Assembly (NCBI GenBank): GCA_937879855.1
Contig: CALFMO010000011.1
Coordinates: 41,551-105,550 of the forward strand
Origin: an uncultured Acidobacteriaceae bacterium
GTDB taxonomy: Bacteria > Acidobacteriota > Terriglobia > Terriglobales > Acidobacteriaceae
Length of the DNA stretch: 64,000 nt
Direction of reading: 5' to 3'
Part shown: in pieces, positions 27,581 through 35,617 of the stretch
Layout: each line of letters starts with the position of its first letter
How positions within the stretch are numbered: the stretch's first letter is position 1
Made by a program: the position numbers and the translations under genes
The notes under the pieces: model-generated
The model's database searches: none
What the model was told of the DNA's origin: nothing
Seen by the model: only the letters and a program-made list of their open reading frames with translations

Positions 27581-28425
27581 AACCGTTTATTGAGGGATCT
27601 CACGATTTCGTCATCCGAACGATCTTTGAAGTCCTCAGTCGCCAGGGCCTTCTTGATCTTCTTTGAGTTATTGCAGGAGCATTTTTGGACTTTATCGTCA
27701 CAGCCACAGGGACAGTCCATGCGCGCTGCGATCCGCGTTCCACGCTCGTCCAACTTGAACTCATCTCCTGAGGCGTGGCTCGCTTCCGGTTCGCGCGAGG
27801 GCAAGGACGGTTGCTTCTGTGCCTGCAAGCGGTAATCCTCAGCCGAAATCACATGGCCAGTTTGCATCAGCTCACGATTTTTTTGTAATAAGCTGTCGAA
27901 GGCGACCTCAGCGTTGACCAGCGTACCGGTCTCATAAAATTGCACCTTCCCATCTACGCCGATCACCACAGTCGTGGGGAAGGAATCGACGCCGTACTGC
28001 TTTCTGATTGCTCCCTCATCGACTCCTGCTGAAAAATCCACCTTAAGTTCGTCCAGAAACGCCTGTACCCGGTCTTCCTTTTCCTCCGCGTCAATACCGA
28101 TCAGCAAAAAAGACTCGGCCTTGTGCTCATTGAAGTACCGATTCAATTCCGGCATCTCGGCCCGGCACGGTCCGCACCACGTGGCGAAGAAATTGAGTAC
28201 GACAATTTTCTTGCCGACGTTGTCCGACAGCCGAAAGCGCTCGCCCTTCGTGGTTTTCAGTTCGAAGTCCGGGGCAACACGGCCTCGCCATTCCACTCCT
28301 CCCATCATGCCCCGGGCTTGATCGCGGACTTCCTTGTCGCTTGGTCTGGGCTTCAGTTCGTAATGGAACAGGCTGAGAAGTATGCCGGTGAGCACAATCG
28401 AAATGTTGAGAACCGGTTTTGTCAC
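27562..28425 (-). CDS. TlpA-type thioredoxin fused to a CcmH-like domain
   Basis: 287 residues. N-terminal membrane anchor (~8-22). A TlpA/ResA thioredoxin domain (~50-185) has active site FATWCGPCRAEMPEL and the cis-Pro loop GVDSFPTTVVIG. After a linker, residues ~225-285 resemble the apocytochrome-reducing domain of CcmH: CPCGCDD followed by a second Cys pair (CSC) and SDDEIVRSLNKRLC. The combination of thiol reductase and CcmH-like cysteine motif in one periplasmic protein, translationally coupled to an ABC exporter, points to thiol or metal delivery for cytochrome or copper-site maturation; this is inference. Confidence 0.82.
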   Translation of the reverse strand: MTKPVLNISIVLTGILLSLFHYELKPRPSDKEVRDQARGMMGGVEWRGRVAPDFELKTTKGERFRLSDNVGKKIVVLNFFATWCGPCRAEMPELNRYFNEHKAESFLLIGIDAEEKEDRVQAFLDELKVDFSAGVDEGAIRKQYGVDSFPTTVVIGVDGKVQFYETGTLVNAEVAFDSLLQKNRELMQTGHVISAEDYRLQAQKQPSLPSREPEASHASGDEFKLDERGTRIAARMDCPCGCDDKVQKCSCNNSKKIKKALATEDFKDRSDDEIVRSLNKRLCSGAM

Positions 28426-28781
28426 ATATCCTCGAGTTCGATTATGCCGTGTCGTGCACTTAACTGCCTCACGGCGATTGCGCCAATGCGGTTACTTTCT
28501 GATCCCATGGGAGAGAGACGCTGAATCTACATGCTACTGGCATTCGCATGCCGCGCCTGATTACAAAGGTGTATACACTGCGGAGATGCCAACAAGATGC
28601 CGCGCCTTCAGCAAGGCATGAGGGAACAGTTCCTCCGGTACTACCGATCGCGGCGCCGACCTCAGCCGACGCCAGACGTGTTACTCAGCAACATATCCGT
28701 GAAATAGCTTGAGGAGGGCGACGCCTTCTCTGATCCGTGTACCCTCCGTTCCAGATCTCGCCACACAGAATCTCGCGTCAA

Positions 28782-28797
28782 TGTGATTTCGCGCACA
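28782..28797. promoter_or_regulatory. Imperfect CRP-like site
   Basis: TGTGATTTCGCGCACA: a left TGTGA half and a right GCACA half with the N6 spacing of CRP/FNR-family sites. Its centre is 45 bp from that of the perfect site downstream. Confidence 0.45.
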
Positions 28798-28825
28798 TTA
28801 GGCCGAGAACATATTTCCCAAATTA

Positions 28826-28843
28826 GTGTGATTGCAATCACAC
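28826..28843. promoter_or_regulatory. Perfect CRP-like palindrome upstream of TonB receptor 2
   Basis: GTGTGATTGCAATCACAC is an 18-nt perfect palindrome containing TGTGA-N6-TCACA, the consensus of CRP-family regulators. It is centred about 153 bp upstream of the receptor start codon. Which acidobacterial regulator binds it is unknown. Confidence 0.65.
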
Positions 28844-28987
28844 CGAAACGTGTTATCACCGTCTAGAAAAACGATTTTTCTTGACAACAATGATCGACCA
28901 AGAAGAGCATGCTTGGTACTAATAAATCCTAATAACTCGACACCAGTGTCGAGTTTCGCGAGCAGTAGAAAATCCAGGAGGCTGGAA

Positions 28988-31900
28988 ATGAAATTACTCT
29001 CGTCCACGTACGACGAGGGCCTCATCCTGTTCATAAAAAGGTGCGACCTTCGTCTCTCACTCATTCTCTTACTCTTCGTTACGTTATTCAGTTCAATCAC
29101 TCTAGCCCAGGAAGCAACCATTGTTGGCACTGTCATGGATCCGACAGGCGCTGCGGTGTCGAATGCTTCCATCCTAATCACCAACACCGACACCGGAATC
29201 ACCCGCACGATCACCACTGCGGACGATGGCCAGTATGTAGCTCCCGACCTTCACATCGGTCACTACCTGATCCGCGCAAAAGCAGCCGGCTTTAAAGTGG
29301 CGGAACGTAAGGATCTCCTGCTCCAGATCGGAGATCGCACGCGTGTTGATTTCAATTTGCCGGTCGGCAACGCGCAAGAGACAATCACTGTGGAAGCGAA
29401 TGCCGTCGCGGTGCAAACTGAGTCGGGCGATGTGAGTAGCGTAGTCACCGCCCAGCAGGTCAGCGATCTACCCACCAACGGGCGAACGCTCTACAACCTG
29501 TACTCTTTGACGGCAGGGGCAGTCAGCCTTCAGGGAGACAACATCAGCCCCACAGCAGTGAGCGGCGACAACAACGTAAGCATTAACGGCCAGAGAATGG
29601 GCCACAACCTTCTGCTCATCGATGGCGGCGAGAATCTCGACCGCGGTGGCAGCCAGGCGAGCGTTGCGCCGTCACTTGAATCGATCGGCGAATTCCGCAT
29701 GAACACGTCGAACTACAGTGCCGAATATGGAATGTCCGGCGCCACGACGATCACTCAGGTTGTAAAGTCCGGTACCAAAACGTTTCACGGAGATGCGTGG
29801 TGGTTCGGACGCAATGACGCGCTCGACTCACGTAACTTTTTCAACCCCGCCCCGGCCAAGGTAGCCGAACTTCGCTATAACCTCTATGGCTTCAATGGCG
29901 GCGGCCCAGTTGATTTCTGGAAGAACGAGCACAAGACGTTCTTCTTTTACAACATGGAATGGCGCAGCCTGATTCAAGGCCAACTACTGAACCAGACGGT
30001 GCCACCTGCGAGCGCCTATCCGAATGCCGCAGGAGATGCGGTTCTGCCTGCAACCTACAATGGCAAGACGCTAAACATTGTGGTTCCAACCGGAATCGCC
30101 GGATTCGGGGCAACCTGCTCCGCCGCTGTAGCGGCGACACTCGTACCCGGGCAACCCTTTCCGAACAATACCATCCCGGCTTGCCTGGTCGATTCCAACG
30201 CAAAGCTGCTGCTGAACGCCGGCGGCAATTATGGCGGCATCTTCCCTAAGCCGACCAGCGGCGCCAACTTCATTGGCGGCAACAATGTGCCCACCCACGT
30301 GCGCGAGGAAATTGCTCGCGTCGATCATCAATTCAACGGCAAGTTCTCGGTGTTCGGACATTGGGTCTCCGAGCAAATCTCCCAGAACTACGGCAACACC
30401 ATGTGGAGCGGAGACAACGTTCCTACCATCGGCAACACGTTTGGCAATCCTGCCTACAGCGCCGTGATTCACCTTACTCATGTGATTAACCCGACGCTGC
30501 TCAACGAGGTTGCTTTCAACTACAATGGAAATCGCATTCACATCCTGCCGCAGGGCTTGGTATCCGCCCCGTCCGGCTTCGCATTTAACCGGTTATTCTC
30601 CGGACCGAATGCGAGTAACCGCATCCCCTCGATCAACCTGAATGGCATTACGGGAGCGAACTACACCGCGAACTGGACTCCATGGAACAACGAAGCCAAC
30701 GACTATCAGCTTCGCGACGATGTTTCCTGGACCAAAGGCGCGCACCAGTTGAAATTTGGATTTAGCTGGATGCTCTACAAAAAAGTCCAATCCTATTTCG
30801 CCAACACGCAGGGCAACTTCAACTTCAACGGGTCGTTTACCAGTCCCGCGGGTTGCACTGGGTCTTCGACGGTAAGCTGCGGATATGACTTCGCCGATTA
30901 CCTGCTCGGATACTCACAGCAATACACAGAGAATGCCGTCCAAGCGACCGGCCATTGGAACAACGTCTCTTACAGCACATACGCCCAGGATACCTGGCGC
31001 GCAACCAATCGCCTCACCTTGAACTTAGGCCTGCGCTGGGATGGAATGCCTCACACCTATGAGGCCAACCACCAATCCGCAAACTTCTACCCTAACCTCT
31101 ACAATCCTGCAGCCGCACCCACCTTCTGGACTGACGGCAGCGGGAACATTTGTTCGGGAGCGGCTACGGCGACTTCGAACTTCGGTTGCACCGGAGCCAG
31201 CCCGGGTCTGGGCACCAGCCCGAATCCAATTTTGGCGGGAATGCGCTTCTACACCAACGGCATGGGTATCGGCGGTGTGAACGGAATTCCTAAGGGCCTC
31301 GTCAACAATACCTGGGCCAACTTCGGCCCGCGGATTGGGTTTGCTTATGACGTTACCGGTCAAGGCAAAACGATTGTCCGCGGCGGATTCGGCATCATGT
31401 TCGATCGCATCCAGGGCAATGACATGTACAACGGCGCTACCAATCCGCCGATGAATGCCAGCCCTACCTTGAATAACGTTTCCCTCTCTAACCCGGGTCT
31501 CAATGTGAAATCGGGAAGCACGATCACCGCAGCGAGTCTGCCGATCCTTCCCTTGGGCGTGACGGGAATCCAGGCCAGCGGCTATAAGCTGCCGACGACC
31601 TATCAATACAGCGCTGGAGTACAGCAGGCCCTGGGAAGAAAAACAATTCTATCCTTGGCCTATGTAGGCAGCCAGAATCGGCACATGGACTACTACCAGG
31701 AAGTCAACCTGCCACCGTTCTCCTCTCTGCCTGCTTTGATCAAATCGGGTGGTTCGGGCATCAACCAGCTTTATAACTATGCCGGCTATGGTGCGATCCG
31801 CTTGGCCGAGAACGGGCAGAACGGACATTACAATGCCTTCCAGGTCGATCTGCATGGCAATGTGCGGCGCGATCTGCAACTGCAATTTGCCTACACCGTG

Positions 31901-32566
31901 TCACGCGCGATCGATCCGAACGCGGGCGGCAACGGCAGCGGTGGAGACCTCAACAACATCACCAACCCATATGCGGGATGGCGTTATGACGTTGGTCCGT
32001 CTTCATACGACCGCACTAACGTCGCGTTCGTGAACTTCGTCTACCAGTTGCCGATCTTCAGGACCACAGACAATCGTGTGCTGAAGACCGCCCTCGGAGG
32101 ATGGCAACTGTCAGGCATCGTCACCATGATGTCGGGAGCGCCGCTTAACCTTGGCGTAACCGGCAGCAATGTGGCTAGCGTGATACAGAATTCCGGGAAC
32201 CGGCCTAACGTCAACGGATCAATCAGCTATCCCAAGACGGTCAAAACCTGGTTCAACCCTGCAGTATTTTCGGTGCCGACAGGTACAGGCACCGACATTT
32301 ACGGCAACCTTGGATTCAACGCATTGCGCGGACCGGGACGCGACAACTGGAATCTCTCATTGTTTAAGAGCTTCCTGATCAGCGAGTCTCGTGGAAGCCG
32401 CTTCGAGCTTCGCGCAGATGCGTTCAATACCTGGAATCACACCCAGTTCAGGGGAGATGTAAACAATGGCGGCATCAGTCTTAACGCTGGCGCCGGGAAC
32501 TTTGGTGCGGTTACAGGCGCGTTTGATCCGAGAGAATTCCAACTCGGAGCCAAGCTGATCTTCTAG
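28988..32566 (+). CDS. Oar-type TonB-dependent receptor 2
   Basis: 1192 residues from the ATG at 28988, which has CAGGAGG upstream; a longer in-frame start would add 52 non-secretory residues. Signal peptide ~1-41 with a long n-region and core LRLSLILLLFVTLFSSITLAQ. Carboxypeptidase-regulatory-like domain ~44-125 (GTVMDPTGAAVSNASILITN), plug region with NVSINGQRMGHNLLLIDGG, then barrel strands ending in GAKLIF. Outer-membrane transporter energised by TonB; ligand unknown. Likely activated or repressed through the CRP-like palindromes upstream. Ends at a textbook terminator. Confidence 0.93.
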   Translation: MKLLSSTYDEGLILFIKRCDLRLSLILLLFVTLFSSITLAQEATIVGTVMDPTGAAVSNASILITNTDTGITRTITTADDGQYVAPDLHIGHYLIRAKAAGFKVAERKDLLLQIGDRTRVDFNLPVGNAQETITVEANAVAVQTESGDVSSVVTAQQVSDLPTNGRTLYNLYSLTAGAVSLQGDNISPTAVSGDNNVSINGQRMGHNLLLIDGGENLDRGGSQASVAPSLESIGEFRMNTSNYSAEYGMSGATTITQVVKSGTKTFHGDAWWFGRNDALDSRNFFNPAPAKVAELRYNLYGFNGGGPVDFWKNEHKTFFFYNMEWRSLIQGQLLNQTVPPASAYPNAAGDAVLPATYNGKTLNIVVPTGIAGFGATCSAAVAATLVPGQPFPNNTIPACLVDSNAKLLLNAGGNYGGIFPKPTSGANFIGGNNVPTHVREEIARVDHQFNGKFSVFGHWVSEQISQNYGNTMWSGDNVPTIGNTFGNPAYSAVIHLTHVINPTLLNEVAFNYNGNRIHILPQGLVSAPSGFAFNRLFSGPNASNRIPSINLNGITGANYTANWTPWNNEANDYQLRDDVSWTKGAHQLKFGFSWMLYKKVQSYFANTQGNFNFNGSFTSPAGCTGSSTVSCGYDFADYLLGYSQQYTENAVQATGHWNNVSYSTYAQDTWRATNRLTLNLGLRWDGMPHTYEANHQSANFYPNLYNPAAAPTFWTDGSGNICSGAATATSNFGCTGASPGLGTSPNPILAGMRFYTNGMGIGGVNGIPKGLVNNTWANFGPRIGFAYDVTGQGKTIVRGGFGIMFDRIQGNDMYNGATNPPMNASPTLNNVSLSNPGLNVKSGSTITAASLPILPLGVTGIQASGYKLPTTYQYSAGVQQALGRKTILSLAYVGSQNRHMDYYQEVNLPPFSSLPALIKSGGSGINQLYNYAGYGAIRLAENGQNGHYNAFQVDLHGNVRRDLQLQFAYTVSRAIDPNAGGNGSGGDLNNITNPYAGWRYDVGPSSYDRTNVAFVNFVYQLPIFRTTDNRVLKTALGGWQLSGIVTMMSGAPLNLGVTGSNVASVIQNSGNRPNVNGSISYPKTVKTWFNPAVFSVPTGTGTDIYGNLGFNALRGPGRDNWNLSLFKSFLISESRGSRFELRADAFNTWNHTQFRGDVNNGGISLNAGAGNFGAVTGAFDPREFQLGAKLIF

Positions 32567-32588
32567 CCTCCGAATATTCTTCACAACC

Positions 32589-32624
32589 CCGCTCACGGCA
32601 TGTATGCTGTGAGCGGTTTTTTTT
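32589..32624 (+). terminator. Rho-independent terminator of TonB receptor 2
   Basis: CCGCTCAC / GTGAGCGG stem with a 12-nt loop followed by eight T, 22 bp after the stop codon. Confidence 0.93.
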
Positions 32625-32758
32625 GCGCCACTCCCGCCACAAAGATAGGGTCTCGCAGAAGCAATTCGGTGGATGTTACACCTCAATAATCGCTCGATGC
32701 GCGCTTCGCCAGGTGCGCGCACATGTGAGGATAAGGACTTTTCGAAGCTTCTTGTACC

Positions 32759-32783
32759 TATAATTTAAGGTACCATGGTACCT
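32759..32783 (+). promoter_or_regulatory. Candidate promoter -10 and overlapping operator of the MerB-like gene
   Basis: A perfect TATAAT at 32759-32764 is followed after 3 bp by the 16-nt perfect palindrome AGGTACCATGGTACCT at 32768-32783, where the transcription start would fall. Outer arms CTTGTACC (32751-32758) and GGTACAAG (32785-32792) also pair. No good -35 is seen, so an activator or alternative sigma factor may be needed. A repressor or metalloregulator site is inferred. Confidence 0.5.
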
Positions 32784-32896
32784 CGGTACAAGCACGCCGT
32801 ACGTGCGACGAGACGCTGGCGTCTGAGATCGGGGGAAAAGCCGGTCGTTTTAATCCAAACCGCAGTCTCGCCGGCCACAAGAAGGAGGAAGAGCCC

Positions 32897-33664
32897 ATGC
32901 GCAGCGATCTGTTGTTGGGCGTCGGCCGCAACATTCAAACTACGCCGGATGATGCCTTTGTGAACAGTGTAAAGGGACTGCCCGCGCGCATGGCCTCGCG
33001 CTTGGCGTTCATGTCTCATGACCATCATGTAGTACGCGACTTCGTAGTTCGCGAACTTCCGAGGCAAGACCGGCCGCTTTCTCCGATTCAGATTGCGCAG
33101 GTCACGGGCCTGACTCGCCAAACTGTGTCAGCCATTCTCGCGGATCTCGAAAAAAATCTGTTTTTCCTGGTACGTGATTCTGAAGGCAATGTGAGTTGGG
33201 CGTTCCCGGTCACGACCTCCCCGACGCCGCATCGCCTGACCTTTTCAACCGGAGAGAAGATTTTTGGTGCTTGAGCAGAGGACGCCTTCGCCACATCCTT
33301 CGTGCAAGGATGCCTAAGGGGAGAACCGATTCGGGTCCGGGTGGAATCGGAGTGCCACCATTGTTCGCGGCCGCTGACGATGGATGTCGATGAACGCCTG
33401 CGCTTCCAGATGCGGTCGCGCGGAGCATCACCATTGATCTTCGAACCCGACGTGAATTGGAACAACTTTCGTGGCGCAAATATCATTCATGATTATTGAA
33501 CCCAAACCGTCTTCTTCTGGTCAGAAGAACATGCTCGTGATTACCGGCGCAACCACGAACAGCCCGACGGAGCCTACCTCACACTAGCGCAGGCCGCATT
33601 TGCGGAGCGCTATGCCCAATCAGGATTATTCGCCGCCACTCTCGATGGGCGGCTGCAACGCTAA
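32897..33664 (+). CDS. merB: MerB-family organomercurial lyase homologue with two in-frame UGA codons (predicted double selenoprotein)
   Basis: 255 codons in one unbroken frame except for UGA at codon 126 (33272-33274) and codon 201 (33497-33499), ending at TAA 33662-33664. Residues ~45-115 resemble the winged-helix N-domain of MerB. Around the first UGA the text is KIFGA-U-AED, matching the MerB catalytic segment YAWCALD: U126 = Cys96 and D129 = Asp99. Around the second it is DY-U-TQTVFFWSEEH, matching SFCCHVHFFAS: U201 = Cys159. Both thiols of the C-Hg cleavage triad would thus be selenols. C139, C153 and C156 are ordinary cysteines. AAGGAGG lies 8 bp before the ATG. Both UGAs have SECIS-like hairpins. 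Alternative: a decayed gene, but then two UGA mutations at exactly the two catalytic codons, with no frameshift, would be needed. Substrate specificity is inferred from family. Confidence 0.82.
33294..33312 (+). promoter_or_regulatory. Predicted bacterial SECIS 1
   Basis: CATCCTT-CGTGC-AAGGATG: 7-bp perfect stem, 5-nt loop with G at loop position 2. The loop begins 26 nt after the first UGA. A lower stem CCTT/AAGG (33285-33288 / 33316-33319) can extend it across an internal loop. It lies in a poorly conserved part of MerB, so the pairing is not forced by the protein sequence. Confidence 0.72.
33512..33529 (+). promoter_or_regulatory. Predicted bacterial SECIS 2
   Basis: TTCTTCT-GGTC-AGAAGAA: 7-bp perfect stem with a GGUC loop, similar to the apical GGUCU loop of E. 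coli fdhF. The loop begins 19 nt after the second UGA. Caution: the arms encode Phe-Phe and Glu-Glu, residues that a MerB-like protein could require anyway. Confidence 0.62.
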
Positions 33665-33834
33665 CGCGAAAAGAGATTCTCCTGAACGTAGCGATCGTTG
33701 CGAAGGCTCAGGCACCTCTGCCCGAGGTGTTCCAGATCTTCAACTCCTCGAACGCCGATAAAATACCCCACCTTTAGAATGGGTTTGACAATTCGCTCCT
33801 GCCCGCTTGAAATTTCTCGAAATTTCCTGAAATC

Positions 33835-33861
33835 TGTCGAACGGGCCGCGTCTCATCCGTC
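33835..33861 (+). promoter_or_regulatory. ECF42-type promoter (TGTCGA...CGTC)
   Basis: TGTCGA at 33835-33840 and CGTC at 33858-33861 with a 17-bp gap, 54 bp before the DGPF gene start. ECF42 sigma factors are reported to use TGTCGA at -35 and CGA/TC-like -10 elements and to control DGPF genes, so the downstream sigma factor probably drives its own operon. Confidence 0.65.
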
Positions 33862-33914
33862 ATACATTCAGGGAGCGCACAAACGCTCCCAATTGCTCTC
33901 AAGGAGAAAAGGTG

Positions 33915-34283
33915 ATGCAATTTGCCTTGCTGATCTTTGAATCATCAGAAGCTTTTGCGGCACGGAGTGGGGACGAAAAGGATCCCTACCTCGGTGCGTG
34001 GAGGGCGTACTACAAAGCGCTGGTCGAGGCCAACATCTATGTCGGCGGCAATCCACTGCAACCCCCGGAGACGGGGACCACAGTGCGACTGAGGGATGGA
34101 AAGCGGCGTGTACAGGATGGCCCCTTCGCAGATACCAAGGAGCAACTGGGAGGATTCACAATCCTGGAACTTCCCTCGCTTGACGCTGCGCTCGAGTGGG
34201 CCGCGCGATGCCCGGCCGCCGCGATCGGCGCTGTGGAGGTCCGTCCCGTGTCGCCTGAATACCGGCGTCGGGTCACTGGATGA
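33915..34283 (+). CDS. DGPF / YCII-domain protein (ECF42 partner)
   Basis: 122 residues from the ATG at 33915, with AAGGAG 8 bp upstream; the GTG one codon earlier is less well spaced. Single YCII-like ferredoxin-type fold with the QDGPFADTKEQLGGF signature and the usual C-terminal VEVRPV strand. DGPF proteins accompany ECF42 sigma factors in many phyla; their function is unclear. The stop overlaps the start of the sigma gene (ATGA), so translation is coupled. Confidence 0.92.
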   Translation: MQFALLIFESSEAFAARSGDEKDPYLGAWRAYYKALVEANIYVGGNPLQPPETGTTVRLRDGKRRVQDGPFADTKEQLGGFTILELPSLDAALEWAARCPAAAIGAVEVRPVSPEYRRRVTG

Positions 34284-35524
34284 GTGGAAACGCACAAGAG
34301 AACTCCGAGCGGAGCACTCATCGGACGATCGAACGGGTGGCTCGCGAGTCCTACGGTCGCTTGGTGGCGTACCTTTCCTCGCACACTCGCGACGTGGGAA
34401 GCGCGGAGGATGCTCTCAGCAATGCGCTAGTAGCAGCGCTCGAAACCTGGCCGCAAAACGGCGTGCCACAAAATCCACAGGCGTGGTTGCTGACGGCGGC
34501 GCGCCACTCTTTTATCGATCTTGTGCGTCATCAGCAAGTAGCCGAGGCCAGCGAGCCTACGCTCGCGCTCCTCAGAGAAGAATCTAAGGAGATGACTTTG
34601 TCGCTGGAATTTCCAGATGAACGATTGAAACTGCTGTTTGTGTGCGCCCATCCGGCAATTGATCCAGCGATGCACACGCCGCTCATGCTCCAGACCGTTC
34701 TCGGCCTGGATGCCGCGCGCATTGCCCACGCATTCCTGATTTCGCCTGCGACGATGGGGCAGCGCCTGGTGCGGGCTAAAACGAAGATCCGCGACGGCGG
34801 TATTCAATTTGAAATCCCGCAGGAGCGTGAACTGCCGCAGCGGCTGGACGCGGTGTTGGAAGCGATTTACGCCGCCTTCGGCATTGGCTGGGACGACATG
34901 GCCGGTGTGGACCAACGCGGACGCGATCTCGCAGAGGAGGCGATCTGGCTTGTACGAGTCCTCCTGGAGTTGATGCCCAAGGAGGCAGAGGCTCACGGTC
35001 TGTTGGCTCTCATGCTCCATTGCGAAGCCCGCCGCGCGGCACGCCGATCGCCGGACGGCCGCTACGTTCCTCTCTCGGAGCAGGATTGTCAGAAGTGGTC
35101 TCGGCCTTTACTGGAGGAGGCGGAGCGGCATCTCGGTGAAGCTTCGAGTCGCGGTCGCATGGGCCGGTTTCAACTCGAAGCCGCGATTCAGTCGGTACAT
35201 GCCGAGCGGGCGCGGAGCGGCAAGATCCACTGGAACGCGGTCATGATGTTCTATGAACAGCTGATCAGGATATCGCCGACGCTCGGCACGCGAACCGGAT
35301 ACGCTGCGGCCGTAGCCGAAGCGAAGGGAGCCGAAGCAGCCTTGGCAGCGTTGGATTCGATCGCTCCCGACGATGTGTCCGCCTATCAGCCTTATTGGGC
35401 GGTTCGCGCTCACGTGTTGCAACAACTAAGGAAAACACCTGAGGCCCTGGATGCCTTTGACCGGGCGATTGGTCTGACCGAGGACCCTGCAGTGAGGCAG
35501 TTTCTGCTCCAAAGGCGAGGCTGA
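34280..35524 (+). CDS. RNA polymerase ECF sigma factor, ECF42 / SigI-like (DUF6596)
   Basis: 414 residues, far longer than a normal ECF. Sigma region 2 (~20-85, RESYGRLVAYLSSHTRDVGSAEDALSNALVAALETWP) and region 4 (~120-170, LMLQTVLGLDAARIAHAFLISPATMGQRLVRAK) are followed by the long C-terminal DUF6596/TPR-like extension typical of ECF42 (~185-410). That extension replaces an anti-sigma factor as the regulatory element. Coupled with the DGPF gene by a 4-bp ATGA overlap and placed behind an ECF42-type promoter. No anti-sigma gene is present. Confidence 0.93.
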   Translation: MSGNAQENSERSTHRTIERVARESYGRLVAYLSSHTRDVGSAEDALSNALVAALETWPQNGVPQNPQAWLLTAARHSFIDLVRHQQVAEASEPTLALLREESKEMTLSLEFPDERLKLLFVCAHPAIDPAMHTPLMLQTVLGLDAARIAHAFLISPATMGQRLVRAKTKIRDGGIQFEIPQERELPQRLDAVLEAIYAAFGIGWDDMAGVDQRGRDLAEEAIWLVRVLLELMPKEAEAHGLLALMLHCEARRAARRSPDGRYVPLSEQDCQKWSRPLLEEAERHLGEASSRGRMGRFQLEAAIQSVHAERARSGKIHWNAVMMFYEQLIRISPTLGTRTGYAAAVAEAKGAEAALAALDSIAPDDVSAYQPYWAVRAHVLQQLRKTPEALDAFDRAIGLTEDPAVRQFLLQRRG

Positions 35525-35617
35525 TTTTTTTATTTTTCCTGTCGAAATCCCACCACCCTGCCCGTCATCCCAATAGAGGCAGCTTAAGGGTCGAGTTGGC
35601 CGCCGAGGAGGTAAACA

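Larger units (their letters stand above)
28426..28987. other. Intergenic region upstream of TonB receptor 2
   Basis: 562 bp without a gene, between the divergent TlpA-CcmH operon and TonB receptor 2. It carries two CRP-like palindromes (28782-28797 and 28826-28843) and a TTGACA at 28881-28886 that could be a -35, although no good -10 follows at 17 bp. Confidence 0.55.
32567..32896. other. Region between TonB receptor 2 and the MerB-like gene
   Basis: 330 bp holding the receptor terminator (32589-32624) and the promoter/operator of the MerB-like gene (TATAAT at 32759-32764, palindrome at 32768-32783). The ribosome-binding site of the MerB-like gene (AAGGAGG) is at 32882-32888. Confidence 0.7.

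Noticed and set aside
32897..33274. A stand-alone 125-codon gene ending at the first UGA, plus a separate small gene at 33302-33499
   Set aside because: Both pieces and the tail to 33664 lie in the same frame and together align to full-length MerB; the separating UGAs coincide with catalytic cysteines.
32897..33664. Decayed merB pseudogene
   Set aside because: Only UGA stops, no frameshift, no loss of conserved segments, good ribosome-binding site, and SECIS-like hairpins after both UGAs. It remains the main alternative if the genome lacks selenium machinery.
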